This document shows positions 1 to 6,810 of a DNA stretch of 7,380 nt, piece by piece. The stretch covers positions 1-7,380 of the forward strand of contig JAEUQL010000175.1 in assembly GCA_016789295.1 (NCBI GenBank). The letters are read 5' to 3'. A program made the position numbers and the translations under genes. This DNA is from Blastocatellia bacterium (GTDB lineage Bacteria; Acidobacteriota; Blastocatellia; Chloracidobacteriales; JADJPF01). The notes under the pieces are model-generated. The model worked only from the letters and a program-made list of their open reading frames with translations, had not been told where the DNA came from and ran no database searches. Position 1 is the stretch's first letter; each line of letters begins with the position of its first letter.

Positions 1-1
1 A

Positions 2-1639
2 ATATACCTTCAACGGTTGTGTGAAAAAGAGCCTCGCCTAGCATCACTTTTATACTATTACATTGAATATGGAAAACCCGTTAGACAGAGTAGAGAAGTC
101 ATAGCTGCTCTAAAGATAGAGAGTGCAGAGCGTGAACTTCAAGAGGCCAACGAACGTCTTAATCTTCACGTTGAAAACTCTCCTATGGCAATAGTTGAAT
201 GGGACAGCAGTTTTCGAGTAACCAGATGGGGAGGACAAGCAGAACAGATATTTGGCTGGAAAGACAAAGAAGTTCTTGGCAAAAAACCCTTAGAATGGAA
301 ATTTGTTTACGAAGAAGATCTAGCAGTAAGCAACGTTATTGAAAAGTTTCAGTCCGGTAAAGAAGTCCGCAACATTACTACTCTAAGAAGCTACAAAAAA
401 GATGGGTCTGTAGTCTATTGCGAATGGTACAACTCTATACTCTTTGACAAATCACGCAAACCCCTTTCCCTACTTTCCCTAGTACAAGATATCACAGATC
501 GTAAACGAGCCGAGAAAGAGATATTAGAGCTAAATGCTGAACTTGAACAACGAGTAGCACAACGTACCGCCGAACTTAACTCACTTATTGAAGCTATTCC
601 AGACCTTATTTTCGTCGTCGATTCCGAAAGTCGAGTAACCTACTGCAACGATATATTTGCCAAAGCTATGGGATTTGAAAAGAAGGAAGAGATAATAAAC
701 AGATCCCCAACCGACTTTCTTGCTCAAGAACAAGCTGAGCAATTTATAAAGCAGAACCGAGAAATATTTCACTCTACTCAACCAGTTCATAAAAGTGAGG
801 CAGTGATTTTTCCTAATGGAAAACTTTATCATTTAGATACAATTAGAGTACTACTTGTTAATGATCAGCAGCAGGTTTATGCTGTGCTAGGAGCATCTCG
901 CGATATTACCGAGCTTGTGAAGATCAGGCAAGAGTTACAAGCTAGAACTATTCAGTTAGAAATTGCAAACCACGAACTTCAATCATTTAGCTATTCTGCT
1001 TCTCACGATCTACGTGCCCCTTTACGTGCAATAGAAGGGTTCAGCACTGCTCTTATAGAAGATTTTCCAGAGAGTTTGAATGAAGAGGCAAGAGACTACT
1101 TAAAACGTATACACGAAGCAACAAAGCGGATGAATCAATTGATAGATGCTCTACTTGCACTTTCAAGAGTAGCACGTACAGAGATGATGTTTGAGCATGT
1201 AAGCTTGAGTAGAATAGCCGAAGAGGTAGTAGAAGAGCTAAAGCAGCGTGAGCTACAAAGAAGAGTAGAAATAACTATAAAGCCAGATTTGTATGTAGAA
1301 GGTGATCCACGCTTACTACGTGTTGCGCTAGAAAATCTTTTTGACAATGCCTGGAAATTCACCTCTAAAAAGAAGTTTACAAAGATAGAATTTAGTACAG
1401 CTATTAGTAGTGATGATAAGGTTGTCTACTTTATACGTGATAATGGAGCTGGGTTTGATATGGCGTATGCCGATAAGCTTTTTGGTGAATTTCAAAGATT
1501 ACATAGTACAAATGAATTTAATGGAACAGGCATAGGGCTAGCTACTGTTAAACGCATTATCAACCGTCATGGTGGACGTGTTTGGGCAGAATCTGAACCA
1601 AACGTTGAAACAACCTTCTACTTTACTATAGAGAGCTAA
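2..1639 (+). CDS. PAS-PAS sensor histidine kinase, 5'-truncated by window edge
   Basis: Sensor kinase of a two-component system; family knowledge says it autophosphorylates a histidine and passes the phosphate to a response regulator, none of which is encoded here. The frame is open to the left edge, so 545 residues are visible and the true start is outside; a TTG at position 17 has no special support. Residues counted from the codon at position 2: a helical N-terminal stub to about 50; PAS 1 about 54-166, ending DITDRKRAEKE; a coiled-coil linker about 167-192; PAS 2 about 192-305, ending SRDITEL; a second helical linker; then HisKA with the phospho-acceptor in SASHDLRAPLRA (His335). The HATPase_c domain carries an N box (LENLFDNAWKF, Asn449), G1 (DNGAGFD, about 480-486), an F box (FGEFQRLH) and G2 (GTGIGLA, about 508-514). 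All catalytic boxes look intact. No membrane segment or receiver domain is seen in this part. The kinase core resembles the bacteriophytochrome/Cph1-type branch. The stimulus is unknown. Its stop overlaps that of the convergent cupin gene. Confidence 0.93.
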   Translation: MYLQRLCEKEPRLASLLYYYIEYGKPVRQSREVIAALKIESAERELQEANERLNLHVENSPMAIVEWDSSFRVTRWGGQAEQIFGWKDKEVLGKKPLEWKFVYEEDLAVSNVIEKFQSGKEVRNITTLRSYKKDGSVVYCEWYNSILFDKSRKPLSLLSLVQDITDRKRAEKEILELNAELEQRVAQRTAELNSLIEAIPDLIFVVDSESRVTYCNDIFAKAMGFEKKEEIINRSPTDFLAQEQAEQFIKQNREIFHSTQPVHKSEAVIFPNGKLYHLDTIRVLLVNDQQQVYAVLGASRDITELVKIRQELQARTIQLEIANHELQSFSYSASHDLRAPLRAIEGFSTALIEDFPESLNEEARDYLKRIHEATKRMNQLIDALLALSRVARTEMMFEHVSLSRIAEEVVEELKQRELQRRVEITIKPDLYVEGDPRLLRVALENLFDNAWKFTSKKKFTKIEFSTAISSDDKVVYFIRDNGAGFDMAYADKLFGEFQRLHSTNEFNGTGIGLATVKRIINRHGGRVWAESEPNVETTFYFTIES

Positions 1640-1968
1640 ATCTTCTCTCCACCTTGTGGCCCATAGAAAATTACCCAAAGGATCAGATCGTCAGTAAAAT
1701 TCTCAAATCGGTGAAAGACGCCCGCAGGAACAAAAAGAAAATCTCCTGCAGCAAATCTTTGTCTCTGTCCATCACATAGAAATTCACCGCTTCCCTGCAC
1801 TACTATATAAACTTCATCTCGTTTGTGTGGTTTTTGTGTGTCAACCACCTGTGGCGAGAATATTTCTACGGAAAGGCTGCCGTGCTCAAATACAACAGCA
1901 AACCTTTCACCATCTACTCCAGGTATGTGTGAAAGTGCTTCTGCAAGCGATACTTTATACTTTTTCAT
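1636..1968 (-). CDS. Small single-domain cupin protein
   Basis: A 110-residue protein made of a single cupin beta-barrel, a usual length for this class. Cupin motif 2 is textbook: Gly75, five residues, Pro81-Ala-Gly83, two residues, His86, three residues, Asn90 (GDFLFVPAGVFHRFEN). Motif 1 is degenerate: PHKRDEVYIVVQGSG keeps His48, Glu52 and Gly59, but the second histidine of the HxH pair is Arg50. The metal site may therefore have one ligand fewer, or the protein may bind a ligand without metal. No signal peptide is seen, so it is probably cytoplasmic. The ATG lies 3 bp after the aldo/keto reductase stop with no clear Shine-Dalgarno, which suggests translational coupling. It is the last gene of the - strand run, and its TAG overlaps the kinase TAA. 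Substrate unknown; it could be a sugar or small-molecule binding or isomerising cupin. Confidence 0.9.
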   Translation of the reverse strand: MKKYKVSLAEALSHIPGVDGERFAVVFEHGSLSVEIFSPQVVDTQKPHKRDEVYIVVQGSGEFLCDGQRQRFAAGDFLFVPAGVFHRFENFTDDLILWVIFYGPQGGEKI

Positions 1969-1971
1969 AAT

Positions 1972-2961
1972 TTATATATTCACACGTTTCATCATCTCTT
2001 CTGGATAGCGCAGTCCTGCTGCAGCATCTTTTGGAAAAACCCTTTTAAGTTTTGCTAAATCTTCTTCATTCAGGCTTATTTCCAATGATGCAATATTCTC
2101 TTCGAGGTAGGGACGGTGCTTGGTTCCAGGTATCGGAACTATATCTTTTCCTTGCGCCAATACCCAAGCAAGAGCGATCTGAGAAGCTTTGCACTTTTTC
2201 TCTGCAGCTACCTCTTCTACTACTTTTACAAGCTCAAGGTTATGTTTGAAATTATCACCTTGGAATCGTGGGGAATACCTTCTATAGTCTGTAGGATCAA
2301 AGTCATCCACAGACTGTATCTGTCCTGTCAAAAAACCCCTTCCAAGGGGACTGTAAGCAACAAAACCAACACCAAGCTCTCTACAAGTAGGTAGAATCTC
2401 ATCTTCTGGATCTTTGGTCCAAAGTGAATACTCTGTCTGAAGTGCAGATATTGGGTGTATCTTGTGAGCGCGTCTAACAGTCTCTGCTGAAGCTTCGGAT
2501 AGACCTATGAACCGAACTTTACCTTCTTCTACTAACCGCTTCATCTCACCCACCGTCTCTTCTATAGGTGTTTCTGTGTCAACTCTGTGCTGATAATAAA
2601 GATCTATAACTTCAATACCCAAGCGTTTCAGGCTCGCTTCGCATGCAGCACGTACATACTCAGGACGACCGTTGATGGAACGTAGTTTCGGGTTGTCTGG
2701 ATCTCGTACAATTCCAAACTTTGTAGCAAGTACTACATCCGATCTTCTGTCTTTGATAGCTTGTCCAACAAGTTCTTCGTTAACAAAAGGCCCATACATA
2801 TCTGCTGTGTCTAGGAAATTGAGACCCAAGTCTAAGGCACGGTGGATGGTTGCTACAGACTCATTATCATTTCGTAAGCCATAGAATTCTGACATTCCCA
2901 TACATCCAAGCCCTATTGCAGAAACTTTCAAACCGCTTTTACCAAGTTCCCTATATTCCAT
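1972..2961 (-). CDS. Aldo/keto reductase (NADPH-dependent oxidoreductase)
   Basis: A 329-residue (alpha/beta)8-barrel aldo/keto reductase of full family length. It opens with the typical MEYRELGKSGLKVSAIGLGC and carries the complete catalytic tetrad: Asp51 and Tyr56 (DTADMYG), Lys81 (LATKFG) and His125 (YYQHRVD). The YSPLGRGFLTG segment (about 203-213) and the IPGTKHRPYLEENI segment near residue 280 are cofactor-binding regions typical of the NADPH-using YakC/AKR13-like branch. Family members reduce aldehydes and ketones to alcohols; the substrate here cannot be read from the sequence. The ATG is preceded by a weak GGAA seven bases upstream. It follows the SRPBCC gene by 25 bp, the widest gap in the run, and the cupin starts 3 bp after its stop. 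An aldehyde made from the amine product of the upstream decarboxylase is a conceivable substrate, but that is inference. Confidence 0.95.
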   Translation of the reverse strand: MEYRELGKSGLKVSAIGLGCMGMSEFYGLRNDNESVATIHRALDLGLNFLDTADMYGPFVNEELVGQAIKDRRSDVVLATKFGIVRDPDNPKLRSINGRPEYVRAACEASLKRLGIEVIDLYYQHRVDTETPIEETVGEMKRLVEEGKVRFIGLSEASAETVRRAHKIHPISALQTEYSLWTKDPEDEILPTCRELGVGFVAYSPLGRGFLTGQIQSVDDFDPTDYRRYSPRFQGDNFKHNLELVKVVEEVAAEKKCKASQIALAWVLAQGKDIVPIPGTKHRPYLEENIASLEISLNEEDLAKLKRVFPKDAAAGLRYPEEMMKRVNI

Positions 2962-2986
2962 ATTAGTTTCCAGTCATGCTGATTTT

Positions 2987-3439
2987 TCAGCGAGATTCTA
3001 ACACTTGTTTTAGTTTACTAACTGCTTTTGATGATTCTTTTTTAATACGACTTTCTATGAAAAGAAAGTCAATTATGTCAAGAAAAGCATTAGGCATTTT
3101 ATAAACAAATTCACGTTCAAACTTTGTACCTTTTCCTTCTGGAGTAAGGTTGTAGGTGATAGTTCCCCCTCCGCCTCCTTCTACTTCGCCTCTTATTACC
3201 CAATACGAAGGAGCACGCCTATCAATAGCAGTCCATATTACCCGACCACGTTTACCAGCAACACAAAAATCTTCTGTAACTCTATCACCTATTTCAAGTG
3301 ACTTCCCTTTTACTGCATTAACACCCATTGACGAGAGGTGCCACTCAGGCCAGTTGGATGCAGTTGTCACATAGTTGAAAACAACCTCTACAGGTCTGTT
3401 AATGAAAGCAGTAGTATAGACTCGTCCCATAAAAAACAT
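2987..3439 (-). CDS. SRPBCC/START-like (polyketide cyclase/dehydrase-type) protein
   Basis: A 150-residue protein with the helix-grip fold pattern of the SRPBCC superfamily. It has an N-terminal strand with INRPVEVVFNYVTTASNWPEWH (residues 14-34), where the WPEW turn is characteristic, then a run of beta strands, and a long amphipathic C-terminal helix (about 117-149) that would cover the hydrophobic pocket. Such proteins bind or carry hydrophobic ligands; few have proven enzymatic activity. A glycine run (EGGGGGT, about 87-93) sits in a strand turn. The start is uncertain: the first ATG directly abuts the decarboxylase stop (TAAATG) and an in-frame ATG lies three codons later at 3430. Neither has a Shine-Dalgarno, so coupling to the upstream gene is likely. 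The ligand is unknown. Because the operon begins with lipid-modifying genes, a lipid ligand is possible but unproven. Confidence 0.85.
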   Translation of the reverse strand: MFFMGRVYTTAFINRPVEVVFNYVTTASNWPEWHLSSMGVNAVKGKSLEIGDRVTEDFCVAGKRGRVIWTAIDRRAPSYWVIRGEVEGGGGGTITYNLTPEGKGTKFEREFVYKMPNAFLDIIDFLFIESRIKKESSKAVSKLKQVLESR

Positions 3440-4840
3440 TTAGAGTTTATTTATAGTCTCTATCAGAGCCTGCCAAATAATCTCTACATCCTCCTGTTCA
3501 GTTCTCCAGTTACAAAAAGCTGCCCGAATTCCTGCTGATCCTTTGTAGACTGTTGGAGTCATAAACACTCGTCCATCATCTCGTAGCTCATCAAGAAAAG
3601 TTTTTATCAGATCCACTGTTACATTATCTTTTTCTGCTAAGGTAAAGCAGACAACATTTAGCCTTACAGGGGCAAGAAGTTTGAAGGCTGTTGAGCCTAA
3701 TATCTTTTGACCTAAAGCTGCTGCACTGCTGCAGTTGCGTTCAACTATCTCCCGATAACCATTCTTACCATAAGCTAGCAGTGTAAACCAAGCTGGCAAG
3801 GCACGAAATCGGCGTGAGTTTTCAGGTGTAAGGTGAAAAAAGTCTGGTATAGAGCTTATTGGCCCAAGATAAGCAGCACTGTTTTGGAAAACTTCTGTTT
3901 GTAACTCTCTATGTTTGGTAAAAAACATAGCTGAATCATAAGGAACATTGAGCCATTTATGAGCATCTATAGTTACTGAATCTGCAAGTGCAATTCCATT
4001 AAGTTTTGACTTATGAGTAGGAGAACAGGCAGCAAAACCGCCAAATGCAGCATCGACATGTAACCATAGTCTATACTTCTCTTTCAGTTTTCCTATAGCA
4101 TCAATGTCATCAAAATCTACTGTATTGACAGTACCAGCATTAGCAACAACTAGACAAGCCCTACCTTCTAGCTTTTCAAGCTCTAATTCAAGCTGATAGA
4201 TATCCACTGCTTCTCTATCTGGAAGCAATGCTACTTTAGTAACACTTTTCCTTCCCATTCCCAACATAGATAGTGCTTTGTATATGCTACTGTGTGCTTC
4301 ACCACTGAGAATATCTATCTTTGGCAAGTTGTAAAGACCATCTTGTACAATACTTTTGCCTTGCCCTTTGGCTATCCATTCTCTGCCAACTGCTAAGCCC
4401 ATGAAATTAGACATAGTAGCACCAGAAACAAAGACACCAGAAAAATCTTCTGTTAAACCAAACAGCTCACGTAAAAGACCTATTGCTTCAAACTCTACGT
4501 TTGGAGCAGATGAATTTTTTGAATCGGCAAGGTTAATATCAAATGTACTTACCAACCAGTCACCTAACAGAGCTGCAGGAGTAGTTCCACCTGTTACAAA
4601 GCCCAAATATCTTGGCCCGCTACTTGCCGTCATGCTGCTGCTGTATCGGTCGATAAAGAGATTCAGTGCCTCTTCTGCCCCTATTCCTTCATCAGCAAGG
4701 TGTAGTCTTTCGAGGTTTTCAACTCTGGAAGCAGGCATAGTTTCGTCAACTCTTTCAAGAAAATTTAACGAGTGTTGTAAAGTTTTCTCAAGAAGCCGCT
4801 TCAAATTTTTTTGATCTGCTCGAATTCTGCTTTCATTCAT
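3440..4840 (-). CDS. PLP-dependent group II amino-acid decarboxylase family protein
   Basis: A 466-residue fold-type I PLP enzyme of the pyridoxal-dependent decarboxylase family (aromatic amino acid, tyrosine, glutamate or diaminobutyrate decarboxylase relatives). Residues from the ATG: the PLP-stacking histidine in SGEAHSS (His183), the pyridine-nitrogen aspartate in LHVDAAFGG (Asp263), and the Schiff-base lysine in DAHKWLNVPYDS (Lys295). A GTVNTVDFDDI stretch lies just before the aspartate. Length and motif spacing match active members of the dopa decarboxylase branch. Substrate cannot be assigned; family members release CO2 from L-amino acids, and some act as aldehyde synthases. The start was chosen at 4840 because GAGGTGG lies six bases upstream; an in-frame TTG at 4855 falls inside hpnI and has no ribosome site. 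Its stop abuts the START-like gene. Sphingosine-1-phosphate lyase is also a PLP enzyme, but the DAHKWLN signature fits true decarboxylases better. Confidence 0.93.
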   Translation of the reverse strand: MNESRIRADQKNLKRLLEKTLQHSLNFLERVDETMPASRVENLERLHLADEGIGAEEALNLFIDRYSSSMTASSGPRYLGFVTGGTTPAALLGDWLVSTFDINLADSKNSSAPNVEFEAIGLLRELFGLTEDFSGVFVSGATMSNFMGLAVGREWIAKGQGKSIVQDGLYNLPKIDILSGEAHSSIYKALSMLGMGRKSVTKVALLPDREAVDIYQLELELEKLEGRACLVVANAGTVNTVDFDDIDAIGKLKEKYRLWLHVDAAFGGFAACSPTHKSKLNGIALADSVTIDAHKWLNVPYDSAMFFTKHRELQTEVFQNSAAYLGPISSIPDFFHLTPENSRRFRALPAWFTLLAYGKNGYREIVERNCSSAAALGQKILGSTAFKLLAPVRLNVVCFTLAEKDNVTVDLIKTFLDELRDDGRVFMTPTVYKGSAGIRAAFCNWRTEQEDVEIIWQALIETINKL

Positions 4841-4846
4841 AGTATG

Positions 4847-4853
4847 CCACCTC
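4847..4853 (-). promoter_or_regulatory. Ribosome binding site of the decarboxylase gene
   Basis: On the - strand the sequence GAGGTGG lies six bases before the ATG at 4840 and matches the 16S anti-Shine-Dalgarno well. It overlaps the TGA stop of hpnI (4854-4852), so ribosomes finishing hpnI terminate on this site. It decides the ATG start over the upstream in-frame TTG. Confidence 0.75.
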
Positions 4854-5991
4854 AATCTGTTTTAATAAGTTTACCCCCTTGAATAACACGAAACTTACTT
4901 CCACGCCATTCAATACTATTACCAAAAAAACTTATTAGCCAAACTACAAAGCCAACAATGTCACGTATAGGTGTAAGAAAGAAATATTTTTGAGTTATAA
5001 GATCTTTTAAACCATAAATACCAACTACCCAAGCAACCAGAAGACGTATCAGTAGAGCAATCAAAGAAAGAATCAGAATAGTATTTGAAGTGTAAAAAAA
5101 GATTGCTGATAGTAGTGAGATTGCTGTTGTCTGTGTAAAAATAAGACCTAAATAGCCACCTGGTCGAGAGTATCTAATATTTCTAGCCCATCGAACTTGA
5201 TGACGGAAAAAAGATGTAAAATCATAGTCTGGCATAACAGTTTCTACAACATAGTTTAATATTTCTACTTGATAGCCAGCTTTTGCAGTCAAGTTTCCCA
5301 GCATGTAATCATCGCCTAAATAATCAGCAAAAGATGAAAAACCACCTATCTTATTAAGCACCTCTTTTTTGATTGCCATTGTTGCACCCAAAGCAAAGTC
5401 TACATTACCAAGCCCCCTTGCTACAACCACACCAACAAGAAAGTCTGTACTAATACCGATAGCTTCAAGTATTGTTGTCAAATGTCTATTCCCGACTGCA
5501 CGATACAGTGTCGTCACAACACCCGTTTTTTTGTCAGAAAAAGGTTTTACTAGATAACGTAGATAATCTTTATTGACTTTGATATCGCTATCACTGATCA
5601 GAATAATATTGTGCTTTGCGTGTGGAAGAGCATTGTAGAGATTACTCACTTTCGCATTTGCACCTATCAGTGAAGAGTTTACAACAAGCTTAATCTTACA
5701 ATTGCTATAGCTGTGTTGAAGCTTAGTTATAAGTTCAACAACTGGGTCATTAGCATCTTGTACAGCAAATATTATTTCATAGTCTGGATAGTCTTGATTA
5801 CAAAAGCTAGCAAAACATTGATAGGTAGTATCTTCTACACCACGAACTGGTTTGAGAAGAGAGATTGGAGGAAAATGATCAGAAGGTAAATTATCTCTAC
5901 TAAAAAATAGAAAGCCATTTATTAAAGCAACTACCTGATAAGAAATAGTTGCTAAAAGCAGTAGAAGAAATATCCAGAAAAAGAACTGCAT
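4852..5991 (-). CDS. hpnI: HpnI-like hopanoid glycosyltransferase (GT21, ceramide glucosyltransferase-like)
   Basis: A 379-residue membrane glycosyltransferase. Known HpnI transfers N-acetylglucosamine to bacteriohopanetetrol at the inner membrane. Visible features: an N-terminal anchor helix (about 3-28); the PPISLLKPVRG entry motif of the GT-A domain (41-51); acidic motifs QDAND (D79), SDSD (D134/D136, metal and nucleotide-sugar binding) and LGDDYMLG (D227/D228, catalytic base region); the RHQVRWAR motif (263-270), the family version of (Q/R)xxRW, followed by SRPGGY; then three C-terminal membrane helices (about 281-300, 304-326, 340-358). All D1-D2-D3 elements are intact. The ATG at 5991 shares one base with the stop of the preceding small membrane gene (TAATG); the longer frame from a TTG at 6045 would overlap that gene and put 18 polar residues before the anchor. 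Identity rests on motifs and the hpnK neighbour. A ceramide or other lipid glucosyltransferase is the main alternative. Confidence 0.85.
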   Translation of the reverse strand: MQFFFWIFLLLLLATISYQVVALINGFLFFSRDNLPSDHFPPISLLKPVRGVEDTTYQCFASFCNQDYPDYEIIFAVQDANDPVVELITKLQHSYSNCKIKLVVNSSLIGANAKVSNLYNALPHAKHNIILISDSDIKVNKDYLRYLVKPFSDKKTGVVTTLYRAVGNRHLTTILEAIGISTDFLVGVVVARGLGNVDFALGATMAIKKEVLNKIGGFSSFADYLGDDYMLGNLTAKAGYQVEILNYVVETVMPDYDFTSFFRHQVRWARNIRYSRPGGYLGLIFTQTTAISLLSAIFFYTSNTILILSLIALLIRLLVAWVVGIYGLKDLITQKYFFLTPIRDIVGFVVWLISFFGNSIEWRGSKFRVIQGGKLIKTD

Positions 5992-6359
5992 TATTTTACT
6001 GAAAGTAGGAATGCACCTAGACAGACAAACAGACTGCCCATCCAACGTGCATTGTCTACTTCTTCTTTGAGATAGAACTTTGCACCGATAGTATTTATGA
6101 CATACGCAACAGCAGTTGCTGGCTCAACTATACTTACTTTCTCTATAGAAAGAGCTGCCAGAAGTGAAAAGAAGGCTATCGCCATAAATCCTATACCGAT
6201 AAGTACTGCTGGAGTAGTAATTGTACGCCAGGCCATAGAAAAAAGCTTGTAGACATTTAGTGTATTAACTTCACCTACTTGCTTCATTCCTCTGCTGAGC
6301 ATTATATCTCCAAAAGCCCCAGCAAAAACTATTATTGCAACAAAGAAAACAGTCTTCAT
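5991..6359 (-). CDS. Half-size EamA/SMR-type membrane protein, second of a pair
   Basis: A 122-residue protein with four predicted helices (about 3-21, 51-70, 77-96, 106-121), half the size of a ten-helix EamA transporter and similar to ArnE/ArnF and SMR proteins. Residues 17-28 (GDIMLSRGMKQV) match the same positions of the upstream partner (GNVLLGKGIKQV). A proline-bearing third helix (VEPATAVAYVINT) is followed by LKEEVDNARWMG, a typical EamA/SMR helix 3-4 junction. Positive charges lie mainly in the loops after helix 1 and helix 3 (about six to seven) rather than on the N-terminal/C-terminal side (three), which suggests N-out orientation, opposite to its partner. The ATG overlaps the partner's stop (ATGA), and its own stop overlaps the hpnI ATG (TAATG). 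Proposed role, by inference: one half of a heterodimeric flippase or exporter for the HpnI/HpnK glycolipid. A multidrug exporter is the alternative. Confidence 0.85.
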   Translation of the reverse strand: MKTVFFVAIIVFAGAFGDIMLSRGMKQVGEVNTLNVYKLFSMAWRTITTPAVLIGIGFMAIAFFSLLAALSIEKVSIVEPATAVAYVINTIGAKFYLKEEVDNARWMGSLFVCLGAFLLSVK

Positions 6360-6796
6360 TCTTCCCTTCTTTCACTATTTAATGTTTTTGCTTGCATTCT
6401 CAAAAGCTCATTTCTTCCAACAATTAACACGCCAAAAGATATTAAAGTTATTCCAATCCATTGTGCAGCAGAAAGTCTTTCTTCAAGAATGAAAAATGCA
6501 AGCACTGCAATCAAAACATAGCTAAAAGAGGTAACGGGCATCACATAACTGAGATCGGCTTTTGAAAGTAGTACTAGATTGAGAATAAAAAAAGCTATAA
6601 GTAGCACTAGGCCAAAAATGAAACTCGGATTACTTAAAGTTAAAGTAATCACGGCTAGACATTTCTCTAAAAATATATAGTCCAAGGTAACAGCAATATT
6701 TAAGTTTGATGTAACCTGTTTGATCCCTTTACCCAGAAGTACATTGCCGAGTGCTTGAACCAGCACTGCAATAACCACTATCAAAGTCAACCTCAT
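6356..6796 (-). CDS. Half-size EamA/SMR-type membrane protein, first of a pair
   Basis: A 146-residue protein with four predicted helices (about 3-21, 59-77, 84-104, 112-127), of the EamA/SMR superfamily. It shares GNVLLGKGIKQV (17-28) and LEERLSAAQWIG (104-115) with the smaller partner encoded next. It differs in a longer first loop containing a semi-hydrophobic stretch (about 41-55) and in a charged C-terminal tail (GRNELLRMQAKTLNSERREE). With that tail, positive charges favour the N-terminal/C-terminal side (seven against four), suggesting N-in orientation. The ATG at 6796 has AGGAG eight bases upstream, overlapping the hpnK stop. Paired small proteins of this kind (ArnE/ArnF for undecaprenyl-phosphate aminoarabinose, EbrA/EbrB for drugs) work as heterodimers. 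The position between hpnK and hpnI favours a lipid-linked sugar substrate, but that is inference. Confidence 0.85.
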   Translation of the reverse strand: MRLTLIVVIAVLVQALGNVLLGKGIKQVTSNLNIAVTLDYIFLEKCLAVITLTLSNPSFIFGLVLLIAFFILNLVLLSKADLSYVMPVTSFSYVLIAVLAFFILEERLSAAQWIGITLISFGVLIVGRNELLRMQAKTLNSERREE

Positions 6797-6804
6797 AGCT
6801 CTAA

Positions 6805-6810
6805 CTCCTA
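6805..6810 (-). promoter_or_regulatory. Ribosome binding site of the first EamA-like gene
   Basis: TAGGAG on the - strand, with AGGAG ending eight bases before the ATG at 6796. The TAG at its start is the stop codon of hpnK, so termination and reinitiation occur at one place. It is one of only two strong Shine-Dalgarno sites in the run. Confidence 0.7.

Noticed and set aside
17..19. TTG as the true start of the histidine kinase
   Set aside because: The frame stays open to the window edge and the stub looks like the tail of a longer sensory region, so the gene is treated as truncated.
1649..1659. Hairpin CCAC-CTT-GTGG as terminator between the convergent genes
   Set aside because: Only four base pairs, no adjacent T-run, and inside the cupin coding sequence.
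4356..4814. 152-codon open frame on the + strand
   Set aside because: It lies wholly antisense to the decarboxylase, whose catalytic motifs are intact; its translation shows no domain pattern and looks like a shadow.
3440..4840. Sphingosine-1-phosphate lyase, which would fit a sphingolipid reading with a ceramide glucosyltransferase-like neighbour
   Set aside because: The DAHKWLN lysine motif and HVDAAFGG segment fit the amino-acid decarboxylase branch; no N-terminal membrane segment is present.
4841..4855. TTG start for the decarboxylase
   Set aside because: It overlaps the hpnI stop and has no ribosome site, whereas the ATG at 4840 has GAGGTGG at good spacing.
5992..6045. TTG start giving hpnI an 18-residue extension
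   Set aside because: It overlaps the preceding EamA-like gene by more than 50 bases, adds polar residues before the membrane anchor, and ignores the TAATG stop-start junction.
6279..6521. 80-codon + strand frame across the junction of the two EamA-like genes
   Set aside because: It is antisense to two coupled membrane protein genes and has no recognisable features.
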